From the NCBI GenBank assembly GCA_031383405.1, contig JANMZO010000213.1, positions 1-64,000 of the forward strand: DNA of 64,000 bases, given 5' to 3'. The notes under the pieces were generated by a model, which was given only the letters and a program-made list of their open reading frames with translations, did not search any database and was not told the origin of the DNA. The DNA is from JANMZO01 sp031383405. GTDB lineage: Bacteria > Actinomycetota > Acidimicrobiia > Acidimicrobiales > JANYDT01. Made by a program: the position numbers and the translations under genes. Shown here piece by piece: positions 41,411 through 50,482 of the stretch (the first letter of the stretch is position 1; each line of letters starts with the position of its first letter).

Positions 41411-42391
41411 ATGGCGAATACCGACGTCGACACATCTTCCCCCGTCGAAGTGGTGGCCGAGAGCCTTCTCAAGCGCGTTGCCGACAACCTCGACCTCGTG
41501 CTGCACGGCAAGCGCGGTCAGATCGAACTCGCACTCACCGCGATCGTTTCCGGAGGTCACCTGTTGATCGACGACGTCCCCGGCGTCGGAAAAACCCTCC
41601 TCGCCAAAGCTCTCGCGCTCTCGCTCGGGACCGACTGGCGCCGCGTGCAGTTCACCTCCGACCTGCTCCCCACCGACGTGGTCGGCGTAACGCTGTTCAA
41701 CCAGAAGACGGGTGGGTTCGAGTTCCGACACGGACCGGTTTTCAGCCACATCCTCCTTTGCGATGAGATAAACCGGGCGCCCGAGAAGACGCAGGCTGCG
41801 CTGCTTGAAGCCATGGAGGAACGGGCGGTCACCGTCGATGCGGTTACCCGCAACCTGCCCGAGCCGTTCTTCGTGCTCGCCACCCAGAACCCCATAGAGC
41901 ATCGCGGCACCTACCCCCTTCCGGAAAGCCAACTGGACCGGTTCGTGATGCGGGTTTCGCTCGGATATCCCGATCGAAACGCGTCGAAGTTAGTCCTCGA
42001 TACCGATGGGTCCGACGCTTCACTGACCCGGCTCAGACCGGTGGCCACGATCGACGAGATGCAGTGGCTCATAGAAACCGCCCGGAAGGTGCATGTCGCC
42101 GACATGTTGAAGGGATTCATTCTCGACCTCGTTGACTCGACGCGTAACCATCCAGCGGTTCGTCTCGGTGCATCACCACGAGGATCACTCGCCCTCATCC
42201 GAAGTGCCCGGGCCCGGGCGTTGATGTCCGGCCGTTCCTTCGTCACCCCCGACGACATTCAGGTTCTCGCCGAGTCCGTCCTCGCCCACCGCATCCTGCT
42301 CGATCCCCGGGCCAGTCGACAGACCGACGATCTGACGGTTATTCGTGAGATCGTCAGGTCCGTACCCGTTCCGGTCCGGCGCTCGAAGTAG
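41411..42391 (+). CDS. MoxR family AAA+ ATPase
   Basis: About 326 residues. Walker A is DDVPGVGKTLLAKAL, Walker B LLCDEINRAPEKTQAALLEA, sensor 1 FFVLATQNPIEHRGTYPLPE, and the C-terminal lid contains GASPRGSLALIRSARARAL. MoxR ATPases act as chaperones that load metal or cofactor, or remodel envelope complexes. It is the first gene of a moxR-DUF58-transglutaminase operon, a widespread but poorly understood trio. ATG 41411 is selected over 41381 from family alignment. Confidence 0.93.
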   Translation: MANTDVDTSSPVEVVAESLLKRVADNLDLVLHGKRGQIELALTAIVSGGHLLIDDVPGVGKTLLAKALALSLGTDWRRVQFTSDLLPTDVVGVTLFNQKTGGFEFRHGPVFSHILLCDEINRAPEKTQAALLEAMEERAVTVDAVTRNLPEPFFVLATQNPIEHRGTYPLPESQLDRFVMRVSLGYPDRNASKLVLDTDGSDASLTRLRPVATIDEMQWLIETARKVHVADMLKGFILDLVDSTRNHPAVRLGASPRGSLALIRSARARALMSGRSFVTPDDIQVLAESVLAHRILLDPRASRQTDDLTVIREIVRSVPVPVRRSK

Positions 42392-42411
42392 TCGGTTCCG
42401 TCCGGTTCACC

Positions 42412-43542
42412 ATGCCTACCCGGCGCGGCCTCGTTCTGCTGGCCTCCGGTATGGGGCTCGTCGTTGCCGGGCGCTTTCTCGCGCTCTCTGAGCTCACCAC
42501 CGTGGGGTTCGTGCTTGCGGCCCTCGTGCTTGTAATGGTTGTCGCTCTGTGGGTTCAGGTGCTTCGGGCCCGATTCGTTCGGTTGAGGGTTGAACGAGTT
42601 CACCCTGATGCGAACGTGTTCGCGAACCAACCGTTTCCGGTGACGCTACGAGCTTGGGCTACCCGCTCGCGACTTCCCTATGCCACGATCGTCGAACGCG
42701 TGGGCAGCAACGATGCACCAGGACTCACAAACGAGCCCGAGCTTGGGGTTCGTTCGTTGTCGGCCGGCTTGTGCCGCGTAGGTGACCTGTCCTATGAACG
42801 GACCCTGCCGCGCGGACTTCATCAACTCGGTCCGGGTCGGATCACGTTGGTCGACTCGCTCGGTCTGACCCGTTTTCCCTTCACCCGGATCCCCACCACG
42901 ACGGTCCATGTCTGGCCTGAAACACGCCACCTCGACGCCAAACTCGTCGGCCGACTGTTTGAGCTTTCGAACACCAACGCCGAAAGCGAGCCCGGCGACC
43001 TGCGTGAATACGTGCTCGGCGACGACCTCCGCCACGTCCACTGGCCGACATCGGCCCGAACCGACCGGCTCATGATGCGAGACCTGAAGAACGCACGCCG
43101 GGCCGCCCGGACCAACCTCGTCACCGCCGATATCAGTGCACCGGCCAACGCACGCGATTTTGAACTCGTCCTGTCCGTCACCGCGTCGCTCCTGTACTCC
43201 GTCGACCTGCCGGACGAGGTCGAGCTTGTCCTTGTCGGACCTTCCGGCCACTCGCGTCACCCGGGTCTCGAACGCGCCATGGCCGCGCTTTGCCGTGCGG
43301 CACCGGATCGTGAGTCCGGCACCGACGGGCTTGCGGAACTCGCGCTGCTCGACACGGGGATTGTCGTCGCCACGGATGAAACCAGGGTGCCCGACAACGC
43401 CCGCGGCCCGGTTCTACGATGCACCCGCCGTTCGACACCCGAATACGCCGAAAGTTCCTACACGGTGTTCCGGGTGCATTCACTCAATGGCCTCGAAGAC
43501 GAACTTGAATTCGTAATGCACCGGCCACGAAGGTCGGGCTGA
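42412..43542 (+). CDS. DUF58 domain protein
   Basis: 376 residues. Two hydrophobic N-terminal segments (RGLVLLASGMGLVVAGRFLAL and VGFVLAALVLVMVVALWV) precede the DUF58 region with EPGDLREYVLGDDLRHVHWPTSAR, the family's most conserved patch, and a von-Willebrand-A-like remainder without an obvious MIDAS. DUF58 proteins pair with MoxR ATPases. It starts 20 bases after moxR and ends one codon before the transglutaminase gene. Confidence 0.88.
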   Translation: MPTRRGLVLLASGMGLVVAGRFLALSELTTVGFVLAALVLVMVVALWVQVLRARFVRLRVERVHPDANVFANQPFPVTLRAWATRSRLPYATIVERVGSNDAPGLTNEPELGVRSLSAGLCRVGDLSYERTLPRGLHQLGPGRITLVDSLGLTRFPFTRIPTTTVHVWPETRHLDAKLVGRLFELSNTNAESEPGDLREYVLGDDLRHVHWPTSARTDRLMMRDLKNARRAARTNLVTADISAPANARDFELVLSVTASLLYSVDLPDEVELVLVGPSGHSRHPGLERAMAALCRAAPDRESGTDGLAELALLDTGIVVATDETRVPDNARGPVLRCTRRSTPEYAESSYTVFRVHSLNGLEDELEFVMHRPRRSG

Positions 43543-43544
43543 CC

Positions 43545-45938
43545 GTGGGTTACACCACGTTCGACCGGAGCAGGTTGTCCTCACCGTCTTTTCGCGCGGA
43601 CCGGCGACCCGTGGGTCCCGGCGACCAGCATCCGCAGCCGGGATTACGCCGGTCGCCCCGACTTCGGCGTGGGCTGACCACAGCGGCCCTCAACGCGTCT
43701 CTTGCGTTGTTCGTGTCGGTCGCCTGTCTCTCGCTCTTGCGGATCTTCGTCGACACCCACCTGCAAACACCGATCATGATCGGCCTCGCCGCCGGCCTCG
43801 GCGTTCCCGCCATGGCCCGGATCCTCCACGTACCATCCTGGTTCTCCCTGGTCGCTTCGATGATCGTCGAGGCCGCGGTGTTGGGTGTGTGGTTCACCAA
43901 CCAGACTTCCCGGCCACTCAACCTCGGGGCGGCTGACGCGGCCAGGAAGGAGATGATCAGCGCGCTCGAGCAGGTGAACCGCATCGTGGCCCCGTCTCCG
44001 TCGCTGGTTGGCTTCGGCGTCATCGTCGGCCTCGTCGCCTGGCTGGTGAGCCTCACGGCGGATCTCATGTGCTTCGGCATTCCAGCGCCGATCGGCGCAC
44101 TCGTCACCCCGAGCGCCGTAGCAATTTCGGCGGCCATCATCGCTCCGGGAAAAGGCGACACGCACCAGGGCGCGTGGATCGTTGCGCTTCTAGTTTCGCT
44201 GAGCCTCTACCTGATCTCCGTCGGACTCCACGAGCGGGCTCGACGGACGCCGTGGTTTCGGAACGACCCCGGCTCGCTTCTCGCGAGTGCACTGGTCCTC
44301 GGTCTCACGTTCCTCGGACTTGGCCTGGTGGCCGGCCGCGCTTCTCAGCGCCTCGCGATCGACGAATTGAAGCCGTCCCTTGATTGGCGGGTCAACGAAA
44401 CGGAGTCTAACCAGCGGGTCATCACGAGTCCGCTCGTCTCCCTGCAGCGTCGGATTCTCAAACAGAGCGACGACGAACAGTTCTCCGTGATGTCACGCGA
44501 CGCCAACGGCAACGACCGCAGCTCGTACTGGCGACTCACCGCGCTCGACGAGTTCAACGGTGAGTCGTGGCAGTCGAACGGCGAGTTCCGCAAGCTCGTA
44601 GACAAAGGAGACATGCGTCCCCCCGCCACCGACCGGTCCACGGTCCTCACCCAGAAATTCCAGGTTGCCGAACTCGGCACCGAGTCACTTCCAGTTGCGT
44701 ATGCGCCAACTGCGTACCGCGGAACGGTCGAAGGCGTCTCGTTCTCCGCTGGAACCGACACGTTGCTCGCCAAGCGGCCGCTGAAACGCGGCGTGGAGTA
44801 CGAAGTCACCTCGAGCACGCCACGGAACCTCGAACTCGATGATCTCGGGCGATACGACGTCAGTCCGGCGAGCGATGATCCGAACATTGAACTTCCGGCC
44901 CATTTCCCCGATCGGGTGCGCCGCCTCGCTCTGGAACTGACGAAGGCCCAGCCCACGACCGTCGAGAAGGCCCGAGCGCTTCAAGATTTCTTTCGAACCC
45001 AGTTTACGTACACCCTGGAGGTACCTCCCGGCTCAAGTGAATCAGCCCTCGTGCGGTTCTTGTTCACCGACCGGAAGGGCTACTGCGAGCAGTTCGCCGG
45101 GGCGTTCGCCGCCATGGCCCGCTCCATCGGTATCCCCACCCGCGTTGCCGTAGGGTTCACACCGGGCCGTTACGACCCGTTCGACCGTAGCTACCACGTG
45201 ACGGGCAAGAATGCGCACGCGTGGCCGGAGGTACGGCTGGGCGATGGAACCTGGTTCCCGTTCGAACCAACCCCGGGTAGGGGATTCCCGGGCCTCGCCC
45301 AAACCACCGGTGTCGACCCTCAGGACCTGTCGGAGCCATCATCAGCGGTTCCGGCGACCACCATCGCTCAGGTCACCGTTCCGTCGACGACGTTGGCCCC
45401 GACTTCCCCGACTTCCCCGACCTCCCCGGCCCCTCTGGGCCCTCCTGCGGTCTCGACGAAACCCTCGTCACGAGTGCCCCTCATTCTCGGCGGATCCCTC
45501 ATGATCGCCATCGCATTGGGGGTTCTCTACATTGCCCGACGCCGGATCCAAGAAACCCCCGACGACATGGCTCGCCCGCAGAACGGGGCCAAGGAACGGT
45601 CACGGCCGGAGATCCGTGTCGAAAAAGCGTGGAAGTTGGCCGCAACGAAAGTGGGGGCGGTTCCGGAACGCACGGAAACCGAGATGGCCGCAGCTTCACC
45701 GCTGGTCGACCACTACCCCGAACTGACCGAGTTGGTTACGCTCATCCAGCGAGCGCGTTACGCCTCGGAGAGCCCGGCCGCGATAACCGAAGCCGCCGCC
45801 ATACGAGCTGAGGAACTCTCGTCGGCAATCACGCGACGCGCACCGAACGTTGTCGAATCGTCGGACCCGGTCAAGTTCGTTGGGCCCGGAGGACCTGGCG
45901 CACGTGGGATTACCCCGGCCGACCGTGAGAAACCGTGA
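43545..45938 (+). CDS. Transglutaminase-like membrane protein (TgpA/DUF3488 type)
   Basis: 797 residues. Six or so membrane segments occupy the first 270 residues. The extracytoplasmic transglutaminase-like domain follows: FTDRKGYCEQFAGAFAAMA with catalytic Cys514, and KNAHAWPEVRLGDG with His558, then WFPFEPTPG. A Pro/Ser/Thr linker with a 9-base repeat (SPTSPTSP, near 45405-45432) precedes a last membrane segment and a DUF4129-like tail. It probably makes or breaks isopeptide bonds at the cell surface, assisted by the MoxR/DUF58 pair. GTG start. Confidence 0.88.
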   Translation: MGYTTFDRSRLSSPSFRADRRPVGPGDQHPQPGLRRSPRLRRGLTTAALNASLALFVSVACLSLLRIFVDTHLQTPIMIGLAAGLGVPAMARILHVPSWFSLVASMIVEAAVLGVWFTNQTSRPLNLGAADAARKEMISALEQVNRIVAPSPSLVGFGVIVGLVAWLVSLTADLMCFGIPAPIGALVTPSAVAISAAIIAPGKGDTHQGAWIVALLVSLSLYLISVGLHERARRTPWFRNDPGSLLASALVLGLTFLGLGLVAGRASQRLAIDELKPSLDWRVNETESNQRVITSPLVSLQRRILKQSDDEQFSVMSRDANGNDRSSYWRLTALDEFNGESWQSNGEFRKLVDKGDMRPPATDRSTVLTQKFQVAELGTESLPVAYAPTAYRGTVEGVSFSAGTDTLLAKRPLKRGVEYEVTSSTPRNLELDDLGRYDVSPASDDPNIELPAHFPDRVRRLALELTKAQPTTVEKARALQDFFRTQFTYTLEVPPGSSESALVRFLFTDRKGYCEQFAGAFAAMARSIGIPTRVAVGFTPGRYDPFDRSYHVTGKNAHAWPEVRLGDGTWFPFEPTPGRGFPGLAQTTGVDPQDLSEPSSAVPATTIAQVTVPSTTLAPTSPTSPTSPAPLGPPAVSTKPSSRVPLILGGSLMIAIALGVLYIARRRIQETPDDMARPQNGAKERSRPEIRVEKAWKLAATKVGAVPERTETEMAAASPLVDHYPELTELVTLIQRARYASESPAAITEAAAIRAEELSSAITRRAPNVVESSDPVKFVGPGGPGARGITPADREKP

Positions 45939-46082
45939 CCTTCGCGTCGGCCGCCGAAGCCGGTCGGTCACAGAAACGTTGTCCTATCTCGGGATCTGCG
46001 CGAGACTCATCCCGTTCACCATCGCTCACACGGGCTGAATGAGAAGTTCCCACCATCGTCCAATCGGCAAATGAGGTTTTTC

Positions 46083-46484
46083 GTGCCGCTTTCCGAAGAA
46101 GAGCAAAAGATGCTCGAGGAGATCGAGCGAAGCTTTTATGACAGCGATCCCGGTCTCGCGCGAACGGTCGGTCTGAGCGCGCAACGCCGTCCGTCCCGCA
46201 CTCCGACCATCGCTGGCGTTGCGGGCATCGTTGGTGGGCTGGCCCTTGTGATTCTCGGACTCTCCCGACACGTGGCCATCAGCTACGTCGGATTCCTGTC
46301 CATGCTGGCCGGTTCGTTCGCTCTGGTCGGGCGTCTCCGCCAAATTGCCCAAGAAAGCATCTCGGCGCTGACCCATCGCTTGATCGACACCTCTGCGGCA
46401 GTGCAGAAGCGAGCGATAGCCACGAACCGTGAGCGACGTCGTCGGACGGACGGCCCCCAAAACGGACCCGACGCGAAACCCTGA
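46083..46484 (+). CDS. DUF3040 membrane protein
   Basis: About 133 residues. It begins PLSEEEQKMLEEIERSFYDSDP, the DUF3040 signature, with two membrane segments (TIAGVAGIVGGLALVILGL and ISYVGFLSMLAGSFALVG) and a basic tail. The function is unknown; it is common in actinomycetes near mraZ/dcw or dinB genes. GTG 46083 has GAGG six bases upstream. It lies 145 bases after the transglutaminase gene, convergent with dinB. Confidence 0.85.
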   Translation: MPLSEEEQKMLEEIERSFYDSDPGLARTVGLSAQRRPSRTPTIAGVAGIVGGLALVILGLSRHVAISYVGFLSMLAGSFALVGRLRQIAQESISALTHRLIDTSAAVQKRAIATNRERRRRTDGPQNGPDAKP

Positions 46485-46573
46485 GGGGGTACGTCGCGGT
46501 AACCAGGCATTACCGGCACCCGCAGAACCCCGGCAGGTCCAAGCTGGCAATGAAACAGCGGCGCTTTCCGTGC

Positions 46574-47986
46574 CTACTCGTCGGCGTTCGGACCCCACTG
46601 CGTGTCGCCGCGACGCTTCGTCCGAAGCAGGCCGTTCTTCACAAGTGAGGCCGGACCGACGGCCACGGTTCCAAACTTCGCCCGAATGGCATCGACCGTT
46701 CCGGCCAGCGCCCGGTCTGGTTCGCGAGAGCCCACGCGTGCTTCCGGGCGCGTCGGGAGGGCGGTGTTGCCCAACTGACCCGTTGCGGCGGGGTCGAAGA
46801 TAGACAACTGTTCCGTAGGCTGCTCGACCAGGTTGGCGAGGCTCACACCGATCAGGCGCGCACCCAGCTCGCTGATTTCCTGTGCCACATCAGAGGCCCG
46901 CAGCAAGGCAACGGCGGCGGCGTGGATCATCTCGACGGTATCCAACGCTTCGGGAAAGGTTCGGCTGCGGGTCAGCAGCCGAAAATCGCTCAGCTTCACC
47001 TTCAGTTGAACGGTCCGGCCCCGGACGCCGGCCGCCCGGGTCCGCGCGGCCACCGCGTCGGACAGGCGGAGAAGTTCGGTCACAAGCGGGGGCAAATCGA
47101 AGTGGTCCGTTGCGAACGTTTCCTCGTGACCGATCGACTTGGCTGGTCGTTCGACTTCGACGGGCCGGTCGTCGATCGCTCGGGCCAGCGCATGAAGATG
47201 CTTACCGCTCGCTGCACCGAGCGCACCGACCAACGTCGCCTCGGAGAGTTCGGCGAGGTCGCCAACCGTCTCTACCCCAAACCGTCGGAGCTGCTCAAAA
47301 GTCTTTGGACCAACGCCCCACAACGACCGGACCGCCAGGGGGTGAAGAAAGGCGAGTTCCGATCCCGGCGGAACCGTGACGACCCCCGGGGCCGGACGAC
47401 GGGCGCCCGGAACCGGCGGTGGAGGGCCTCCACCGATCGGAGGCTTGGCCACCTTGGACGCCAACTTGGCAAGGAGCTTGCTCGTGGCCACCCCCACCGA
47501 ACACGGAAGACCCAAGTCGGTGAGAATCCGTTCACGAATCATGGAAGCGGCCTTCGAGCCGCTTCCAAACAGCTTTCGGCCGCCGGTCAGATCGAGAAAG
47601 GCCTCGTCCAGCGCGATGGGTTCAATCAGTGGCGTGAACGACCGAAACACGTCGTGGATCTTGCCGGAGAACTCACCGTAGAGTCCGTGGTTGCCCCGGA
47701 TGAAGATCGCGTCCGGACAGAGCTGCTTTGCGCGCGTCGACGGCATGGCCGATCGGATTCCGAATACCCGGGCTTCATAGGAACAGCTCGCAACGACGCC
47801 TCTGGCCCCATCCCCGCCGACGACCACCGGCTTCCCTGTCAAAGAAGGATCGAGAAGGGTTTCCACGGCGACGTAAAACGCGTCCATGTCGACGTGGAGG
47901 ATCGTACGCGCCGAGCCAACTGCCGGCGACAGTCGTTTCGGTGCTGACGGGCCCCTCACGTGTCGGTCCAATCCGCTGGCTGTCAC
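46574..47986 (-). CDS. dinB: DNA polymerase IV (Y-family)
   Basis: 470 residues, longer than the 350-400 typical because of a C-terminal tail. Catalytic motifs are ILHVDMDAFYVAVE, CSYEARVFGIRSAMP and EPIALDEAFLDLTG. An LWGVGPKTFEQLRRFG thumb helix-hairpin-helix and a little-finger domain (VQLKVKLSDFRLLTRSRTF) follow. The tail contains EQLSIFDPA, a plausible beta-clamp-binding motif (QLSIF). It performs translesion synthesis. It begins three bases after the NUDIX stop. Confidence 0.94.
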   Translation of the reverse strand: MTASGLDRHVRGPSAPKRLSPAVGSARTILHVDMDAFYVAVETLLDPSLTGKPVVVGGDGARGVVASCSYEARVFGIRSAMPSTRAKQLCPDAIFIRGNHGLYGEFSGKIHDVFRSFTPLIEPIALDEAFLDLTGGRKLFGSGSKAASMIRERILTDLGLPCSVGVATSKLLAKLASKVAKPPIGGGPPPPVPGARRPAPGVVTVPPGSELAFLHPLAVRSLWGVGPKTFEQLRRFGVETVGDLAELSEATLVGALGAASGKHLHALARAIDDRPVEVERPAKSIGHEETFATDHFDLPPLVTELLRLSDAVAARTRAAGVRGRTVQLKVKLSDFRLLTRSRTFPEALDTVEMIHAAAVALLRASDVAQEISELGARLIGVSLANLVEQPTEQLSIFDPAATGQLGNTALPTRPEARVGSREPDRALAGTVDAIRAKFGTVAVGPASLVKNGLLRTKRRGDTQWGPNADE

Positions 47987-47989
47987 CAG

Positions 47990-48511
47990 CTACTGGCGGG
48001 TAACGGTCATCGCGGACCGGTTCGTGCCCTCAAGCAGATAACGGAATGCGCGATGGTCGGGCCAGCGCTCGCCCATCCAGCTCAGCAGGGGTTCACGGAC
48101 CCATAGACCGTTCCCGGCCATCTTCTCTTCGCATCCGGAGTGATCGAGGAACCGGGCGTCGGTCACGATTCCATCCGGATCTTCACCTACTGCAACATCG
48201 CCGTTCCACGAAAGGGCACGGAACACCTTGACCGACAGATGCCAGCCCATATCGATGGCAACGGTCTCCACGGTGTAGATAGGCCCGTGCCAACTGTCGA
48301 CGACGAGACCGGTCTCCTCCAGCACTTCACGGGTCAGTCCGTCGACGGATTCCTCACCGCTCTCGACCACACCACCGGGAGGCGACCAGTCGGTCGTCCC
48401 ATTCCGTCGGAGGTTCTCGACGAGAAGCACACGACCCTCAACTTCGATGATTCCACCGGCCACATGCCAGCGGTGAAGCCCCGTCGATGAATCTCCCCTT
48501 GGCGCACCCAT
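47990..48511 (-). CDS. NUDIX hydrolase
   Basis: About 173 residues. The Nudix box is split across GGVVESGEESVDGL and TREVLEETGL (G-x5-E-x7-REVLEETGL), complete. The substrate is unknown; neighbours suggest nucleotide-pool cleaning (MutT-like) with dinB, but that is inference. ATG 48511 has an AGGATAGG upstream. It is divergent from the YbaK gene. Confidence 0.9.
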   Translation of the reverse strand: MGAPRGDSSTGLHRWHVAGGIIEVEGRVLLVENLRRNGTTDWSPPGGVVESGEESVDGLTREVLEETGLVVDSWHGPIYTVETVAIDMGWHLSVKVFRALSWNGDVAVGEDPDGIVTDARFLDHSGCEEKMAGNGLWVREPLLSWMGERWPDHRAFRYLLEGTNRSAMTVTRQ

Positions 48512-48615
48512 ACACCTATCCTGCCAGGGAAGGTCGCCGAATGCGGAAAGCCCCCGATCCGGTACCGCCGAAACCAAGGTTGAAGGGCCGGGTGATCAGA
48601 GCGGGGGAAGGAGTT

Positions 48616-49128
48616 GTGCAACGATCATCTGGTATGCACCGCAACGCCATCATCGTTACCGACGCCGCCAAGGCAGCTGGCCTGACCATTGAGGTCATCG
48701 AGTTTCCAGATATTACGCGCACCGCCGTTGAGGCCGCCGAAGCGGTGGGCGTTCCGGTAGGGGCGATCGTGAAATCACTCGTTTTTGCCGTCGGAGAGTC
48801 GTCGAAGGGCGAAGGTGAGGTGGTCGTGGCCCTGATCAGCGGCGACAACCAACTCGACGAGAGAAAGCTGGCGGCAGCTGCGGGGGCGAGGAAGGCGTGG
48901 CGGATCGATGCCGACGCGGTACGGGAAGCGACCGGCTTCGCGGTCGGGGGGATTTCTCCGTTTGGCTACCCCAAGCCACTTCGCATGTTCTTCGATCCCT
49001 ATCTGCTGAACTACCAGTCCGTTTGGGCGGCGGCCGGCACGCCGAAACACAATTTCCGTTCGGTTCCAGCTGACCTCGCCGCGGCGACCGGTGCCATGAT
49101 CACGCCACTCGCCAAGGAGCGCTCATGA
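48616..49128 (+). CDS. YbaK/prolyl-tRNA-editing family deacylase
   Basis: About 170 residues. The YbaK fold is seen in VEAAEAVGVPVGAIVKSLVF, with the catalytic Lys, VVVALISGDNQLDERKLAAA, GFAVGGISPFGYPKPLRMFF and the C-terminal SVWAAAGTPKHNFRSVPADL. Such proteins hydrolyse mischarged Cys- or Ala-tRNA(Pro). The start may be GTG 48616 (GGAGG-like sequence close by) or ATG 48634. The stop overlaps the next start by four bases. Confidence 0.88.
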   Translation: MQRSSGMHRNAIIVTDAAKAAGLTIEVIEFPDITRTAVEAAEAVGVPVGAIVKSLVFAVGESSKGEGEVVVALISGDNQLDERKLAAAAGARKAWRIDADAVREATGFAVGGISPFGYPKPLRMFFDPYLLNYQSVWAAAGTPKHNFRSVPADLAAATGAMITPLAKERS

Positions 49129-49595
49129 GCCCGACGAGCGGCGTTCCGCAAGACGAGCAGCGCAACGCACCCGTCAGCGCACTGCCCTCACAGCTGGCTC
49201 GGGCCTTGGCCTTCACCGCGATCGTCGTCGGCGGCCTGGCCGGCGCGGTGATCGGTTATGGCGTCGCAAAAGTGCAGTGCAACGGCGACTGCTCGGCGCA
49301 GAAGGCGGGGGGCTCGATTATTGGCGCGCTGTTCATCGGAATCGGCATAGCGATCGTTGCGGTTCTTGTGCTGCGCGCCATGGGCGAGTGGAACGCGGTC
49401 AAAGAACGCGAGGAACGGGTGGTCCTCGGAAACCGACAGGTACTCCGCAAACCGATTCGACCCGCCGGATCCCATAGTTCCGATGGGTCCGATGGCTCTA
49501 CGCCACAACAGCCACCCGAAACCACATCCGGCCCTGCCCCGTTGGGTGCGGCCGATCCGGCACCTTTCGAACCGGAAGGGATCGAACCGTCGTGA
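49125..49595 (+). CDS. Small membrane protein of unknown function
   Basis: 156 residues. Two membrane segments (LAFTAIVVGGLAGAVIGYGV and GGSIIGALFIGIGIAIVAVLVL) surround a short loop with two cysteines (CNGDCSAQ). The tail is Pro/Ser/Gly-rich. Four-base overlaps with ybaK upstream and the IMPase gene downstream put it in a three-gene operon. No family recognised. Confidence 0.7.
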   Translation: MSPTSGVPQDEQRNAPVSALPSQLARALAFTAIVVGGLAGAVIGYGVAKVQCNGDCSAQKAGGSIIGALFIGIGIAIVAVLVLRAMGEWNAVKEREERVVLGNRQVLRKPIRPAGSHSSDGSDGSTPQQPPETTSGPAPLGAADPAPFEPEGIEPS

Positions 49596-50419
49596 TTCCG
49601 GCACCGAGCGAGCTGGCGGCCCGTCGGAGCGTCGCTGAGCGAATCGCTGTAGATGCCGGCGCCTTTCTCCTCGAAGGTCTCACCCGGCCTCGGACCGCCC
49701 TCCAGACGAAGTCCTCCGCCACGGACATGGTGTCGGAAATGGATAGGGGCGCCGAGACTCTTCTGGTGGAAGGCATACTGGGGGCCTTCCCCAACGATGG
49801 CATCCTGGGTGAGGAGGGTACTGACCGGACCGGTTCATCCGGATGGCGATGGGTCATCGACCCGCTCGACGGCACTACGAATTATCTCTACGGTCACCCG
49901 TTCTGGAGTGTCTCGGTCGGCGTCGAATACGACGCCATGCCGGTAGTCGGCGCAGTAGACATTCCAACGCTTCACGAAACGTTCTGTGCATCAACCGGCC
50001 AAGGCACGACCCGCAACGGTGACCCGGTTCGGGTTTCCGATGTGACGACCAACGCGTACGCGCTCGTCGCCACCGGTTTCGGCTACTCCAGCGAGCGGCG
50101 CGACTGGCAGGGTCGTATCCTGTCGTCTGTCATCTCGCAGGTACGCGATCTCCGGCGCGGTGGATCGGCTGCGATCGATCTTTCGTTCGTCGCGTGCGGC
50201 CGCGTCGATGCGTATTTCGAACGTGGCCTCAACCCGTGGGACATGTGTGCCGGAATCGTGCTCGTGCGCGAAGCTGGCGGATTCATCACCGACCTGTCCG
50301 GCCATGGCGAACCGACCGCCGAGTTCATGGTGGCGGCCGGTCGACCGCTGCACGGAGAACTCCGCACACTCCTGGCCGACGCGATTGCCGTCGCCCGTCC
50401 CGAAACCCCTATGGCGTAG
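49592..50419 (+). CDS. Inositol-monophosphatase family phosphatase
   Basis: 275 residues. Metal ligands are in LGEEGTDRTG and WVIDPLDGTTNYLYGHPFWS, with a C-terminal GLNPWDMCAGIVLVREAGG. Members include inositol monophosphatase (SuhB), histidinol-phosphatase and fructose-1,6-bisphosphatase-like enzymes. In an actinomycete that makes inositol lipids the first is plausible (see pimB-like gene at 62.5 kb). Start GTG, overlapping the upstream stop by four bases. Confidence 0.88.
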   Translation: MIPAPSELAARRSVAERIAVDAGAFLLEGLTRPRTALQTKSSATDMVSEMDRGAETLLVEGILGAFPNDGILGEEGTDRTGSSGWRWVIDPLDGTTNYLYGHPFWSVSVGVEYDAMPVVGAVDIPTLHETFCASTGQGTTRNGDPVRVSDVTTNAYALVATGFGYSSERRDWQGRILSSVISQVRDLRRGGSAAIDLSFVACGRVDAYFERGLNPWDMCAGIVLVREAGGFITDLSGHGEPTAEFMVAAGRPLHGELRTLLADAIAVARPETPMA

Positions 50420-50446
50420 GGTCCGACGGGCGGAGTCGGGCGGGTT

Positions 50447-50468
50447 GATTCGTGCACGCGATCGAATC
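50447..50468. terminator. Hairpin between convergent genes
   Basis: GATTCG-tgcacgcgat-CGAATC between the phosphatase and acyl-CoA ligase stops. It is short and lacks a T-run. Confidence 0.25.
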
Positions 50469-50482
50469 GGGATGCGAGCAGT

